In this document: piece by piece, positions 36,936 through 48,960 of the stretch | Numbering within the stretch: the first letter of the stretch is position 1 | Layout: the number at the start of each line of letters is the position of its first letter | Source: Lophius americanus | Taxonomy: Eukaryota > Chordata > Actinopteri > Lophiiformes > Lophiidae | Direction of reading: 5' to 3' | Length of the DNA: 64,000 bases | NCBI GenBank assembly: GCA_037951165.1 | Contig: JBBDHG010000011.1 | Span: forward strand, 2,011,001-2,075,000 | Made by a program: the position numbers and the translations under genes | Notes under the pieces: generated by a model | Told to the model about the DNA's origin: nothing | The model's database searches: none | Seen by the model: only the letters and a program-made list of their open reading frames with translations

Positions 36936-38061
36936 TTGCTTTCCCTAATTTAAACTAATCTGCAAAGATCAAATTATAAAAAAAATAAGAAAAAAAAAGA
37001 GCCAGTAAATGTTCTGCGCTCTTCCCCCCACCACCCCCCACCCTCTTAAAAAGAGCGCACCAGATACATCATTATTTGGTCTCAGGAAACATTGTTCTCC
37101 AGGAATGTTCTCGCGTCGGGTTCAGGGCCGATGTGACGAGCCCGTCTTCAACACATGAAAGGATCCTGGTGGCTGGGAGCACATAAGCGCCCCGCTGCTG
37201 ACGCCACTGGGTCCATCAGCGCATCGATCCGCAGACCTTATCCAGCAGTGTATCTGCAGCTAACTGGGTAGGTGGGATTGACTTTACAAATCTCTATTCC
37301 CTCTAACTTTCCTTTTGATCTGAATGTGCCCTCTTTGGTCTGCCTTTCATAATCAGCTGGGTCGAAACCCCTCTCAGCGTCATGTTGAGACTCTCTCTGG
37401 TACGGCTAAGTGCCAACTCGAATTCCTTTTACCTAATTCTGTCGGCCGGTGGCGTGTCAGATCGGGGGATAGAGCGCCTGTTTAGTAAAGTTTCTAATCA
37501 TTTAAATTCAAATAACCTCATCAGCATATTCATAATATGTCACACATCTGGCTGGCTTCTACACTTGCCTGATCTTTTATTGATGCACCTTATGTAACTA
37601 TTGCTTCATAGATGACAAAGAATGGAAGCGGGGAGACATCAGTATCATCAGAATAAATTGAATAATTGCAATAGTTGCACTGTCTCTGATTATTTGGCTG
37701 TGACAGGAGACGGAGGCGTACATCATGTCTCACTTCCTCCCAGCAATCGAAAGATGACACAGGGCGAGAACAAACACGGGCACTTAGCAGCGACTTCAGG
37801 CCAAACATCCTTCAAGAGGAGGGCCATTCTGGAACAGTAACCATTGTTGATGTTCTAAGTGCTTGTCCTCAAAAGGATATAAAACGTATCTACCAACTGT
37901 TAAGCTTTGGGTCGGTGTATCTGTAAAAAGCGATGAAATGACCTGCTTTGGTGAGGAGCAGGTCTGGAGGAGGTGGAGGAGCCTCATTTATTAAACTGTG
38001 TGCGGGACTTGCATGGGACGGTGGCGTACTGCGAGACATTATTCTATAAATATATATCTAT

Positions 38062-38300
38062 AGAAGAAGAAGAAGAAGAAACCCATACACCGTTAAACAT
38101 AGGGAAATTATTTCTCTGAATTTGACCCATCCCGAGGGGAGCAGTAGGCGGCCCCTTTGAAGCACCTGGGGGAGCTACGGGTATCTGGGTCTTGCTCAAG
38201 GACCCTACGTTAAGTAGACCCTGGTGGGACTCAAACCGGCTACCTTCCGATCTTCTGATAAGGAGATGGCGGCTCTACCCACTCAACTACAGCCGCCCTG
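38062..38300 (-). mobile_element. tRNA-derived SINE
   Basis: Read on the minus strand from 38300: GGGCGGC, then an A-box-like TAGTTGAGTGG (38289-38279) and a B-box GGTTTGAGTCC (38237-38227), matching the TRGYNNANNGG and GGTTCRANTCC consensus of RNA polymerase III internal promoters. The tRNA-like head is followed by an unrelated body (CCTTGAGCAAGACCCAGAT ... CTCGGGATGGGTCAAATTC) and a (TTC)n tail at 38081-38062. A head, body and simple tail are diagnostic of a SINE and argue against a functional tRNA gene. The same body, without the head, recurs at 47900-48057. Confidence 0.88.
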
Positions 38301-39051
38301 ATTTTAATAATATCTGATATAAAGAAAAACACGCTCATCCTTGAGATCTATTGTAAGCTGAGTCAGAAAGTTCAGTCAGATATCCATCAGCCGAGTCATC
38401 AGCCACCACCACCATTATCCAGATTCCAAAAGAGTTATTCCATGATGCTGCTCATTGCAGAAACTCTTGGACTTTATTCTGGACTAATGATCACACATCT
38501 TCCTTTGTAATAGATCCTTCATCTTTTCTTCATTCTCTGTCTTCTCTGATTGAGATAAATCACAACCAACTGGAAGACTTGAGCCGAATGTGCGGACTTC
38601 ATGAATTGACTAAGGTTTTCCTTGAAAATGAATTTGAAAACCTTTAATTAATATCAATTCCACTGACTGATGACGTGTGAGACACATGGTATGACCACGT
38701 ATTTTGTATTTCTTTATTTTAAATGAGTGCAAACCAAATACAGTCATGTTGGGCTAAACGAACAGAAACTCATTCATCCACTAGCGCTTGAATGCTGTTT
38801 ACACATCTGTGTGGATGTAGTACAAACTCCCATTTGTATTTCATGGTGCAGCGTGTTCCAGTGGGGTCAGAGGTCATCCAGAGGAACAGAGTGTACCACT
38901 ACTCTCTGCCAGCAGAGTCACAGATGCTGTTTTGTAAATGAAATAGGACACAGTCATCTTAATCTACGAAATTACTGCAGAGTTTCGTCATCAAATCGTC
39001 ACTTCCTCCAACATCACCAAGTCAATCACTTTGTGTCATTTTTGCAGACAG

Positions 39052-39145
39052 CCTAAGCTTTCGCCCCGGACGGCAAGGGTATGTCCCCGAAAAAGCCCCC
39101 TGTCCCTGTGCTGTACAATCAACCATCCGGGATTGAACTCAAAAT
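39052..39145 (+). repeat. unnamed interspersed repeat, 5' end only
   Basis: AAGCTTTCGCCCCGGACGGC, AAGGGTATGTCCCCGAAAA and CATCCGGGATTGAACTC match the first 90 bp of the family (compare 56950 and 63110). Confidence 0.7.
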
Positions 39146-39639
39146 ATATAATGATATATACGGGATATAATGATGCGTTCAATTTAACTCTCTGACGCTG
39201 TAAAAATGGAGATGCCTATTTTGAATTAAAGAATGTCTTGATTGTTACAGACTGTATTTTGTTGTTAATTCCATGCAATAAAAATTCGACCTTTCTCAAA
39301 ATCAGCCAAGGTCTGGGCACTCGATGAAGACCTCCTCTCCCTCTTCATCATCCATGCTTTTACATGGTTGTAACATAACATCTGTTACGCCTTCAAACTT
39401 CATGAAATTGGAATAATATATTTTTTTAAATCCATACCTTAATAGTGAACAGAGTGAATAATCGGGACTTCCACTCTCAAGATCCAACTTTATGCAAAGT
39501 TACCTCAACGTCTTTTATAGCTCACGGCTCAATAATGCCCCCCATGGGAGCGGTATAGAAAAACAGTGTTGTTTTTATACAGACTATAATGACCCTTTAA
39601 TGTTCTTCTCAACAGTTGAGCACATTCTGAGTCACAATT

Positions 39640-40075
39640 TCCTATTTAAAATATGACTGAACCTGTTTATAACATAACCCAGTGGCAACATAAATAATGC
39701 TAAAGTGACAGGGGATTTAAGATTGAGCCCTGAGGGACACCATGGGTAAAATATAATATATTGGTGTTTATAGCATGTGATGAAGGAACAAAAAAGAAAA
39801 CAATCCAATAAAAAAGGTCCAATAAATAAACAAATTGAACTTTATTTATTTATTTGTTTTATAGATACAAATTAAACTTTTGAAATGAAGCTAGCAATGG
39901 TGAGCTAATCTAATTAAAATTGAATGCTTTCCATAATTCTTTTAGTTTTTACTGCTTAAAAACATGCTTGACCAAACTATTTTTCATTTAATGGTAAACT
40001 GTGAGTTTTTCTTAGTTATTAGAATAATAAAACTCTTTGTGTTAGGACATTAAAGGTTTAATGTCCCGCATGAAG
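39640..40075 (-). mobile_element. decayed L2-like LINE fragment (reverse transcriptase piece), copy 4
   Basis: On the minus strand 39744-39721 reads HGVPQGSI. Upstream of it (higher coordinates) are TTTAATTAGATTAGCTCACC and GGTCAAGCATGTTTTTAAGC, shared with the plus-strand copies. The block near 40045-40066 is a 22-bp near-perfect palindrome at the element's 5' side. Confidence 0.7.
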
Positions 40076-41006
40076 AGCACATTATTGTAATAGATTGAAA
40101 GTCTTCTCAGTAAACACAGCAACCGGCCGGAGAATGAGACTGTTTATGTGCAGGAGAGTTCCTGCTAACCCTCCTCCGCTGAGTCACACACTTCCTCTAA
40201 TACTGAAGAAGAAAAAACCGTGATTCCTGCTTTAGCTTTGTAATCCTCTTGGCACTAAGACAAACAGACAGCGGCATTGAGGGGGGAGATTTTCCTCAAA
40301 GACGTATGTATGCTGATCGCCGGTGGAGACGGGGTTTTTTTTTTTTTGTTTTTTTTTGTTATGCTGTATTTTGCTCCAGGAAAAAGAGACTGTAGATCAG
40401 GATTCTCCCCGAGGGCTTTCACATAGCGTTTGATGCTCCATGCTGGCGTTTCTCTTTCCTGGAGAAATTTGTTTTATGCTGCGCATCGCATACAATATAC
40501 ATTTTGCATTAAAGTGGCGTAAAGAGCTTTGCTGTGAAAACAGAGATTTGCATGAGATGTTTTCTGAATGACTGTTATTGCAGAATTAACAAATTATTCA
40601 TTTGTTTAGGAGGAGATCTGAGCGGATTAATGGCTCTAGTGAAAATCAACATACATATTTTTTTTATTGTGGGATTTATTACATTGGGAGTACAAGACAG
40701 GGGCTAACTTCTCTGAAAAACGCACGGACAAAGAGGGAGGATGAGAGGAAATGCAAGCATAATGTTTTAGTCCCTACATTTATGCACAGTGTGGTTCCAT
40801 ATTATGGGCTGTTTTCAAGCATAAACAGCCGTTGGATGTGCGTCTTAAACAGCAGGTGCATGTTTATCCATCGGACGAAAAAAAGTCCAATATTAAAAAT
40901 AAGAGATGATGAAACAGATTTATGAACACACTATTAAATGGATAGTGTGTTTTTTTTCTTTCTCTCTGCGTGCATTTCTTTATTTGACTCTTTAAGTTGT
41001 ATTTTT

Positions 41007-41075
41007 TGTTAGTTTTATTATCTCCATTAGGAGGTAATAAAACTAACAGATGCTGTTTTTTCTCCAGCATCTGTT
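41007..41075. repeat. two adjacent inverted repeats (hairpins)
   Basis: Bases 41007-41025 pair with 41030-41048 (19 pairs with one G-T, loop ATTA). Immediately after, 41045-41055 pairs perfectly with 41065-41075. Both are AT-rich. This may be the end of a foldback or terminal-inverted-repeat element. Confidence 0.8.
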
Positions 41076-42937
41076 TGTTTGTTGATCTCCATGTTTGCAG
41101 GATTGCATGAAGAGGACTTGACAGATTCCAGTGAAACCAGGTGAGAGAGTTGGAGATGTGGCAGAAGAATCCGTTAAAGTCTGAGGGGTTGGTCGAGATA
41201 AAAGGTCAACTCCACATTTTCTTTGTTTTATATTTACATTTCAGAAGTATTTGATGAAGCCATGACATGAGTGGAAGGGTTTGTCTTGTGCCAGGAAAGA
41301 AACTATCAAAAATACTAATAAATCAAAATTTATTTCCGTAAATACATTATTTATTCATTTATTTTATCATAATTATCATACATATTCTGTTGTAATAAAT
41401 CATTCATCTTTTCTTCTCTCTGATCTGATTGAAAACAAAAAGAAAAGGTTGACATTATTTCAATGTTGCTTCTTTTTTCTGCACTTCATTTTTATGAAAC
41501 ATTTTTTATGAACATTTCTTTTTTTTACCATCAAACGTTTGGTACGAAAATGTCTTTTCTTTCTTTTGTGACCTTGTGGTTGTGGTCTATTACAAGTTGT
41601 TTGACAACTCTATTTTCTATAGAAAAGCTGCTTTAACTGCTTTGGGTAAAAGCCCTTCTGAGCGGCTTATAATTACATTATTATAACTGCTGATGACTGA
41701 AAACGCAGTTTGAGGTCAATAGACATAATATAAAAAAATCTCATATACTCTTTTTTCATTTTTCTTATTATATTGCTACAATGTGGTATTATGTCTTCCA
41801 CTCAAAGGTTCTCCCTCCACCTGGCAAACATCTCAAATGAACAAGCAGCGCGAATGCTCTAGGGGAGACTTGCCCACATTAATCCACGGGAGAGACTCAA
41901 GGTCAAGGTCAGAGATCTCACAGAGTTGGCTATGAGCAGCAAAGGCGGCACTTTTCCACCGTGTCTGGTGTCCACGGAGGAGAGTTAACTGATTGAAAGC
42001 TTTACGCGGGTCTTATTCCATCATCTAGAGTGTGATGCTTCACCCAAACTGAAAAAGGTTTATTTTAACCGGACACTAAGTTGCAGAAAAACGACATATA
42101 GAGTTCACGAACATGAATGTTATTTCCAACCACTGCCTTCTGATCTGCCACAAAAATAGTCCAGGGTGATCAGGTTTTTTTTGTTCAAATAACTGTAGCA
42201 ATCGTTATTTTCATAAATTTAAAGTCCTGAATTCAAAACCAGATTTGTAAAGGTATCAAAAATAAAATAAACGCAGACAGAACGGCATTGTTTGCATTGA
42301 TTGTTGCTACTGCATCATATACTTTTAGTACATTTAATCTACACCAAATACATCATTTTCTTAAAGATAATACTTAAAGTTTCTCTGTCCTGAAGAAATA
42401 TGTGAAAAAAATCAAACTTTTCAACTTTTGAAAATGCATTTTGAAATATTGTTTAAGAAGTCGGATCATTTTCTCCACCCATGAAGATGGGTGGAGAAAC
42501 TCTTTTCACAATCAATACATGTGTGCATGATTTTCAGCTGGCATGAAAGGAATGAAGCCGGCGAAATAATTGGGAGCTGAAGTTTACACACAAATGACTC
42601 TATCAGACGCTGACTAATGTGAAGAACTGAGTCAGATAACGGCTGTTTCGGTGGCACACAGGTACCTACACGATATGGTGCAGGTGGTTTTAATGTTGCG
42701 TGACCTCTATTTTTTTAAGTGTGGGTGTGGTGAGAGCTTACTGGTGATTGCATATCGTGCATTTTTATGTGCTTGCAAAACCTAATTTCAGTCTGAAAGG
42801 TCAACTCAGTAAAGCCTGGGCTGTCCCTCCTTGTGTGCAGTCCCTTTCCATATAAGGAACATGCTGCCATTGACTGTAACGTCACACTTCATGACATTTT
42901 GTTTTAGCCGCCGTGTAGGGCATGGGGTACCGGTATG

Positions 42938-43291
42938 TTACGCCTCACTGCTTCCTCCTTTCCCTTCACATGTCTGTAAAGTCTTAGTCAGGTGATTACG
43001 GACAGGACCCGCTAAGATATGAACCGTTTCCTCAATCTTATGTGTCACTGCCACTTTAACAAGCTCAGGTTTTTTGGATAGATTTTGGCGTTTGCTGTCG
43101 GTGGTTTCATCTTCACCATTTCTGCAGACTTTCTCTCTATCTGCTTCTCTTAAAGGGATGGGGAAGCATTCCCCGGAGTAGGGGTCATCATCGCTCCGGG
43201 CAAAGTTCTGTCTCCGCCTCTCTGCGGCTCTGGTTGGCACCATTGAAAACCGCATGAACTTAAATTCCAGCCGGTCTTTAAAACCGTACAA
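42938..43291 (-). other. unassigned 117-codon open frame, possible exon or retrocopy
   Basis: The frame from 43291 encodes a charged, low-hydrophobicity stretch including MRFSMVPTRAAERRRQNF, ARSDDDPYSGECFPIP and LVKVAVTHKIEETVHILAG. The composition looks more protein-like than neighbouring chance frames: few Cys, few simple repeats, many Arg/Glu/Asp. I do not recognise a family. No clear splice sites or polyadenylation signal fix its limits. It could be a piece of a processed pseudogene, part of a transposon protein, or chance. Confidence 0.2.
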
Positions 43292-43967
43292 ACTCCGAAA
43301 ACCATCCTCTTAATTAAATAATAGAAGACGATTATATCTGAGTAAAGGCAACTCGTCTCCACTGTTTTATGGCGGACAGGTGAGAAGGATTGATGGGCGG
43401 CATAAATTTGATGGTGTAGCTGGCGTGACAGTCTCTCGTGCATTCATTCAGACCTTGATTACATTTTTATACATTTTTTAGACTTTAAAGACTTCACATA
43501 AAACGGGGGTCACAGGTCCAGCTTGTCCATATGTGTCAGCAATTAAAAAATGAGTGAGGGCCTGTGTCCTTGTGGAACTTCGTGGGGCATTAGTTTTTAG
43601 TTGTTTCAAGGAGGGAAGAGTTTATCTGGAGGGATGAGGTCACCTGAGAGAGAGAGCTTCACTCACAGATCTGCTTTTAGAAAAGTGTCTCCAGTAGAAA
43701 AGATCTCCAGCTGAGTTTCAGGCAACCAATCATTAGACGGAACTACACCCCTTGGTTAGAGTTGTGCAATAAGACGGGTATACCGCTATATGTTGGAACG
43801 ATATCCAAGTGATCATAGATTGTTGTATGTTTCACAAAAACGAGTACCTTAAGAAAACTTTATTAACACTTCGGAATCTTTGCTATTTACCCCTAAAGTC
43901 TTCCAGTCTTTAGAAAATTAACAGAAATTTACCAGACTTTACAGGGTGCAAAACACTATTTTGTTCA

Positions 43968-44035
43968 AGTCAAGTTAAGATAAGTTAAGTTAAGATGAAT
44001 TCAATTGGATTAAATTGAGTTACGTTAAGTTAAAT
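43968..44035 (+). repeat. imperfect AAGTT-type tandem repeat
   Basis: GTCAAGTTAAGATAAGTTAA and similar units are repeated with drift. A related patch occurs at 46150-46170. Confidence 0.7.
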
Positions 44036-45519
44036 ACCCAATACAGACAACAAGGTAAATACGACTCCTGTTTTCCCCGGAAGTCAAACAGTCTTGTTTC
44101 ACAGTATGGAAAAAAAAAAACATTTTCAGCAGACTTTAAAGAGTGTGTAGCAACATTTGGTTCAGGTTATGACAAATTGAGTTAAGTTAACTAAACATTA
44201 ATGCACTTTATAAAAACATTCAAACACAAGTTTAAAGAACCATTCTGGATGTTTGACTAGGGTGGATTTATCTGGATTATATAAGCTTAATAACTATTTT
44301 TTTCTCTGTTATATTATGGATTTAATATTATCCGAAGGAGAGATCAGAACCATTATTTCCACTGAAGATGTTATTTCTGCTGACGCTGCCATTGGGATTT
44401 GATATAATTTTGAATTGAGAAGAAATGAAGAAATATAGAGTGAGCTAATATGTTAAATTCAAGAATTTTATATTTCAATGTTATTGTCAACACAAGTGCT
44501 TTTTCAATAAAGCCTTAAAAAACCATTGTTGTTACGTTTGGCAAGTAAATCTTCAAACATCAGGCAGTTATTATAAAGAGAAAATACATCATTCATTACC
44601 TACATTTTCTAAGGAGATGCCGGAAAAATAACTTTTTTGGAATAAACAAGATCAAACCCACTACAATACCGGAAGCTACCATTTACTGCCATCCTAGTGA
44701 ACAAGGACATATGAAATCTTCTGGCTGTGTCTACTCTGGGTTGAACCAAAACCGTACATCACAACAGAGAGAGAAGATTCCATTCGTGGGACCAGATCAA
44801 CAACAGCCTGAATGTAAATGGGGAGTATTTTTCTTTTGTGGCGCTCTGAGTTTCAAGCACTTTGCCTGGTGTAATCGACCCTTTGTTATCGTAGTATTAA
44901 GCTAACAAAAGAATCACTTTGTTCTGCCTCTCACCGCACAAGAACCTCATCGCAGCTCTCCTGCCAGCACCCCTCTGCCAGAGAATGCGATGTGGACGCA
45001 GGCCCCAAGGAGAGCGAGCCGACGCGGTGCTTCTGCTCACATTCTTCTCCTCTCAGACTTTGATGTCACTTCCAAAACAATCTTTAGATTCACATTAAAG
45101 GGAATTCTTTTAATCTTCCGGAGCTGGAGACACATTTTTAAAGTTTACTCGGAAATTGCATTAATGGGGAATGGGGCGTTTCTTGACTTTTGCTTTAGTT
45201 GAAAATAGTTTTAAGTGAGGATTGAAAAACCCAAAGTATGTATGTTTATATTTGTTCGTATTTTCTGGCTTAATGAGTGTTTTTACTTTGCTACTATTTT
45301 GCTACTGAAAACAGGTGATTAGAATGAGGGATCAGACCGTGATCATTTATTGTCCCTCTACATTATGTACAGTGATCACTATTAGTGCAGAGGCCCTGTC
45401 CCTCGACACACAGTACACAACTAGTTAATAAGTACACCCAAACCAGTGAATAATGAGAATATGAACAACCTTCATGCCTAATTTATACTCAAACTACCTA
45501 CGAAGGCAGACACGTCCGT

Positions 45520-45790
45520 TTAAAATATCCATTATCTCTATCCTCCTCCTGTTAAGGGGTCATGGAGGGTCTGGAGCCTATCCCAGCTGTCATTGGGTTA
45601 GAGGCGGGGCACACCCTGAACAAGTCGCATCATCACGTTCATCACAGGGCAAGTATATAGAAACAAATAAATATTTAAGCTCAAATTCACTCCTCCGGGC
45701 GAATTAGAGTCACCAATTCCCCTTTTTTTGTGTTTTTAGGCTGTGGGAGGATGCCGGGGTACCTGGACAGAACCCACGGTGTCACGTAAA
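45520..45790 (+). repeat. common teleost interspersed repeat
   Basis: GGGTCTGGAGCCTATCCCAG, AGAGGCGGGGCACACCCTG, TTAGAGTCACCAATTCCCC, GGCTGTGGGAGGATGCCGGG and TACCTGGACAGAACCCACGG follow in order a repeat I remember as very abundant in fish genomes. I cannot assign its class with confidence. Confidence 0.75.
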
Positions 45791-45944
45791 AAGCAGTAAA
45801 TACGCATGAAACATGCTGGGAGGTCATTAGATGCATAATAAAATGTGCACGTTCTGTTTATTTTTATTTATTTTTTAACTTTCTCACTTTAAATTTTTCT
45901 TTTTCATCATGTATTTGATTTTTATTGTCTCTTTCATAAAACTA

Positions 45945-46145
45945 GGCCTACGTTGTCGTCCCGAACTTCAAGAGTAAATCTACAAAAAGCCCTTAATCGC
46001 CTTGATATAACTTGTTGTAAATATATAACCGACTTCTCCCAAAATCAATCCAGTTCTTCCTCGCACGGAGGTCTACAAGGGTGTAAAATTTGAAAACGTG
46101 CAGCGGTGACGATCCCTAAATATCCCCGACTTCTTGGGCACATAA
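45945..46145 (+). repeat. unnamed interspersed repeat, internally shortened
   Basis: Starts AGGCCTACGTTGTCGTCCCG, jumps to CAATCCAGTTCTTCCTCGCA and GGTCTACAAGGGTGTAAAAT, and ends ATATCCCCGACTTCTTGGG. Confidence 0.75.
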
Positions 46146-47850
46146 TTAACCTGAGTTAAGTTAAGTTAAACAATCATCCAGACAGAAATAGGAGACACTG
46201 AGAGGTGTGGAGATGAGGACGATGCCTGCATCCTCTCTGTCCACTGACAGGCCTTAAAATAAATTCATGAGAAAAAGATCCACTTAAAAAGCTACGCTAA
46301 GGGCTAAGAGCTAGTAAACCGCTGATGCTCTGGTAGGAGCCCAAATAATAACAAACTTAAAAATCATGATTACATGAATATGAAATTGCCGATGGATTAA
46401 AAAGTAAAAGCACCAACATCTGTCACTCCTCTCCCAGCGACGACCAGCCGCCTTCAGCCCAGCAGGGAAACTTTACATTAAAACCATCACTGTCACCCAC
46501 ACATTCAAACCCGACAGCACAAAACACAACACGCAGAAATACTGCTACAAACACTCCAGCCCACCTCCAGTCCAAGACAACATAACAACATGCCCCCCCC
46601 CCTGCTATAGCAAAAGTGTGGGTTGATCAGAGTACAGGATCTAGGCTCAGTCTAGGCGGCTGGAATCCTTCAGGATGTTTCTGATCCTGCGGTGAAAGTA
46701 AAGCCGACAGTGACGACAGATTTTAACGCTGGGAGAAAAAACAAGGTCACGTCACACAATACCCAATTTTAGAACAATCCACAATGTCAGAAAACCCAGA
46801 GTCCACTTAGTAATCTATTCCGTGATCTGATCTTAGGATGGATTAGCAATGCTGGAGGATCAAGACGGTTTGGAAACCTCCAGGAATCTTCGTGTTTACC
46901 AGCGGCGTTCTGCATGATGCTGCTATTTTGCTGCGACTGTGTCACTGTCTTTGTAGATTATTGCACATTTGCATAAATATAAGTGTGACTGCAAATGCAA
47001 AGCCTCCTTACCCCTCACCCCCACCACCCCCACCCCCCGATCATCTCAGAGCCACGACAGATCCTATGCTTTGTTCATTGACCCTGTGGGGTCAATTATG
47101 TTTGCTGCGAGAAGACACGGCGAGCGCCTCAGGTTCACGGGAGCGCACTGTTGGCATGTTGATCGATGGCGGGGATGCTTATCAGCCAAAGTGTGTTACA
47201 GACACCTAATTGCAATTGATTCCCTTTGCTGTACCATTAATTGTAAATCCACGCTCAATCGCCGACTCCACACTCCACATCCTGCGCTCCAAAACTAAAA
47301 CTTCATTCATCAGCGGCTCTGGATTGGTTTTCAATACCGGCTGGGCGTAGTGGACAGTACCGGAGCGCAGAGACACACACAGTCCGGTTCCGATGCCTCA
47401 CTGCGCTCTATGAGGCGCCAAGCAGATTGAAAGGTCAACCCTGATAGTTAGCGGCTGATTACGCTCTGAGGGTTGTCCACACACTGACTCCTGATGTCAC
47501 TAATAACCGTAACAGGAAATCAAATCCAGCGGAATAAACGGCGTTCTTAGCGTTTTAAGACTAGGAGCATGACTCGGGGAAAATGAAATGTTATACAGAC
47601 ATTTAAGATCATCATCAGGGGAGTACTCCTAATGACTCTAGAATGATTGGAAGGGATTGCAATGTTCGATTAAAAAAGAAAAAAGTCATGCCTGCAGGAA
47701 AGGACGACTTCAGTAGGTCAAAATTCTCATTTGAAATGTTTGTTTTTTAATTACCTGTGCAAAAATAATGAAATCCCTCTCAGCTCTGGGCTGAACCGGT
47801 GTCGATTGCTCATTTTTATTATGATAGAACAATAATGGGGAACACTATGC

Positions 47851-48497
47851 ACCGATCAGCCATAATAGTATAACCACTGACTGGCAATGTCAGAATGGCC
47901 GCAATTAATAATAGTAATAAGTTTTCCTTTATTGATCACATACAGTCATACACAGTAGAACATAGTGGAATTATGACTCTGTATCTGACCCATCCGTGAG
48001 GGAGCAGTGGGCGGTTCCTTTGAAGCGCCCGGGGAGCTGAGGTTTCAGGGTTTTGCTGAATGGCAGCTGTCAATGGGTGGGAGGTATCAGGCAGGAAGTC
48101 AATACTTTGTCCACAATGCTGACGTGACAGAAGCAGACAAGCCCGAAGATCTGGCAGATTTTGTCAAGAGCCAAGTTGTGATGGTTTGACATCCGGATCA
48201 GGACATTTCCAAAGCTACTAACCTTGTTGGGCATTCCCGGTCTGCTGTGGTTAGTACACACTGAAGTAGTCTAAGGAAGGTCATGGTTCATTGATGCGTG
48301 TGGGTGGCGAAGGCTAACCCCATGTTGTTAGATCCTATACTAGAGTTTACTGTAGCACAGATTGCTGAGAAGTTAATGCTGGTTCTGATAGAAGGGTGTC
48401 AGAACACACAGAGAGACCACAGAGCTGTTTTGCCAGCAAAAGATAGACCGATTATGTAGGTAGTTTTAATGTTTTGGCTGTATCTTCTGAGTGTGTA
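47851..48497 (+). mobile_element. internally deleted Tc1/mariner element with a SINE inserted in it
   Basis: The left end is CGATCAGCCATAATAGTATA and the right end is GTAGTTTTAATGTTTTGGC. Between them are 5' transposase-region blocks (CAATGGGTGGGAGGTATCAG, GACAAGCCCGAAGATCTGG, GGTCTGCTGTGGTTAGTACA, TTGATGCGTGTGGGTGGCGA) and the 3' block AGAGCTGTTTTGCCAGCAAA. The catalytic region between about 48416 and 48421 is missing, and frames are closed. Bases 47900-48057 are a foreign insertion. Confidence 0.85.
47900..48057 (-). mobile_element. 5'-truncated SINE nested in the Tc1 relic
   Basis: On the plus strand, GACCCATCCGTGAGGGAGCA and CCTTTGAAGCGCCCGGGGAG match the body of the SINE at 38062-38300 (GACCCATCCCGAGGGGAGCA, CCTTTGAAGCACCTGGGGGA). 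The tRNA-like head is absent (truncation at TTTTGCT). A 7-bp direct repeat GAATGGC at 47893-47899 and 48058-48064 flanks it and looks like the target-site duplication. The AT-rich end at 47900-47920 would be the 3' tail. Confidence 0.8.
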
Positions 48498-48774
48498 ATA
48501 TATCGGCATTAGCATTAAGCTGTAAACGTTAACGCTACACTTTTGCACAGAGTTGCTTGGCAGTAATATCTCAAGTATAACATGTTAGCGAGTTTATATT
48601 AGCTTTTCTGCTCACCAAATGTCGGCCTGCAGGACAAAAACAGTTAGTTCCTACTTTTACATTTAGATTTAACATTTGGAGCGAAATGTGGAGAAAGTTT
48701 TGCTGTCAAAAACAAAATGTTTCACTTTTACAACCGACGCCCCGTACTGGAGGAGATTTATCTCATATAATGTT

Positions 48775-48960
48775 TTATCGTTGATAGTTGTTATTTGACT
48801 GACTAGTGGGGGCTTTTTCATGAAAAACATTGCTTTTCCGACGTAACTTAGGAGTTAACAATCAGGGGCACCGCTTGTTGGACAGCAGTAGAAAAGCATA
48901 GACAGCATAGACCTAGGCCTACGCTGCAATCCCGTGGGGATGACAGCGCAGGCCCTGTTA
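48775..48960 (-). repeat. unnamed interspersed repeat, minus fragment
   Basis: GACTAGTGGGGGCTTTTTCA and GCTTTTCCGACGTAACTTAG, and further on CTAGGCCTACGCTGCAATCC, resemble the family's 5' half. The last block is in direct orientation, so this may be two overlapping fragments. Confidence 0.5.

Larger units (their letters stand above)
30241..38061. other. intergenic stretch
   Basis: No host exon recognised. Contents are two A-rich interspersed repeats (32225-32780 and 34590-34912), a minus copy of the unnamed repeat (34035-34480), a Tc1 transposase relic (36735-36935) and low-repeat DNA. The region 37060-37260 is GC-richer and unassigned. Confidence 0.55.
38301..47850. other. intergenic stretch
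   Basis: No host exon proven. Contents are fragments of the unnamed repeat (39052-39145 and 45945-46145), a LINE relic (39640-40075), two adjacent hairpins (41007-41075), an unassigned open frame (42938-43291), an AAGTT-rich imperfect repeat (43968-44035) and a common fish repeat at 45520-45790. The stretch 46990-47300 is GC-richer and low in repeats. Confidence 0.55.

Noticed and set aside
38227..38300. Functional tRNA gene on the minus strand
   Set aside because: A and B boxes are present, but cloverleaf pairing is poor and an unrelated body plus (TTC)n tail follows, so it is a SINE head.
46892..47298. Two overlapping plus-strand frames of about 105 codons
   Set aside because: Proline-rich stretches come from a C-rich low-complexity patch. 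No domain; kept only as part of a low-repeat region.
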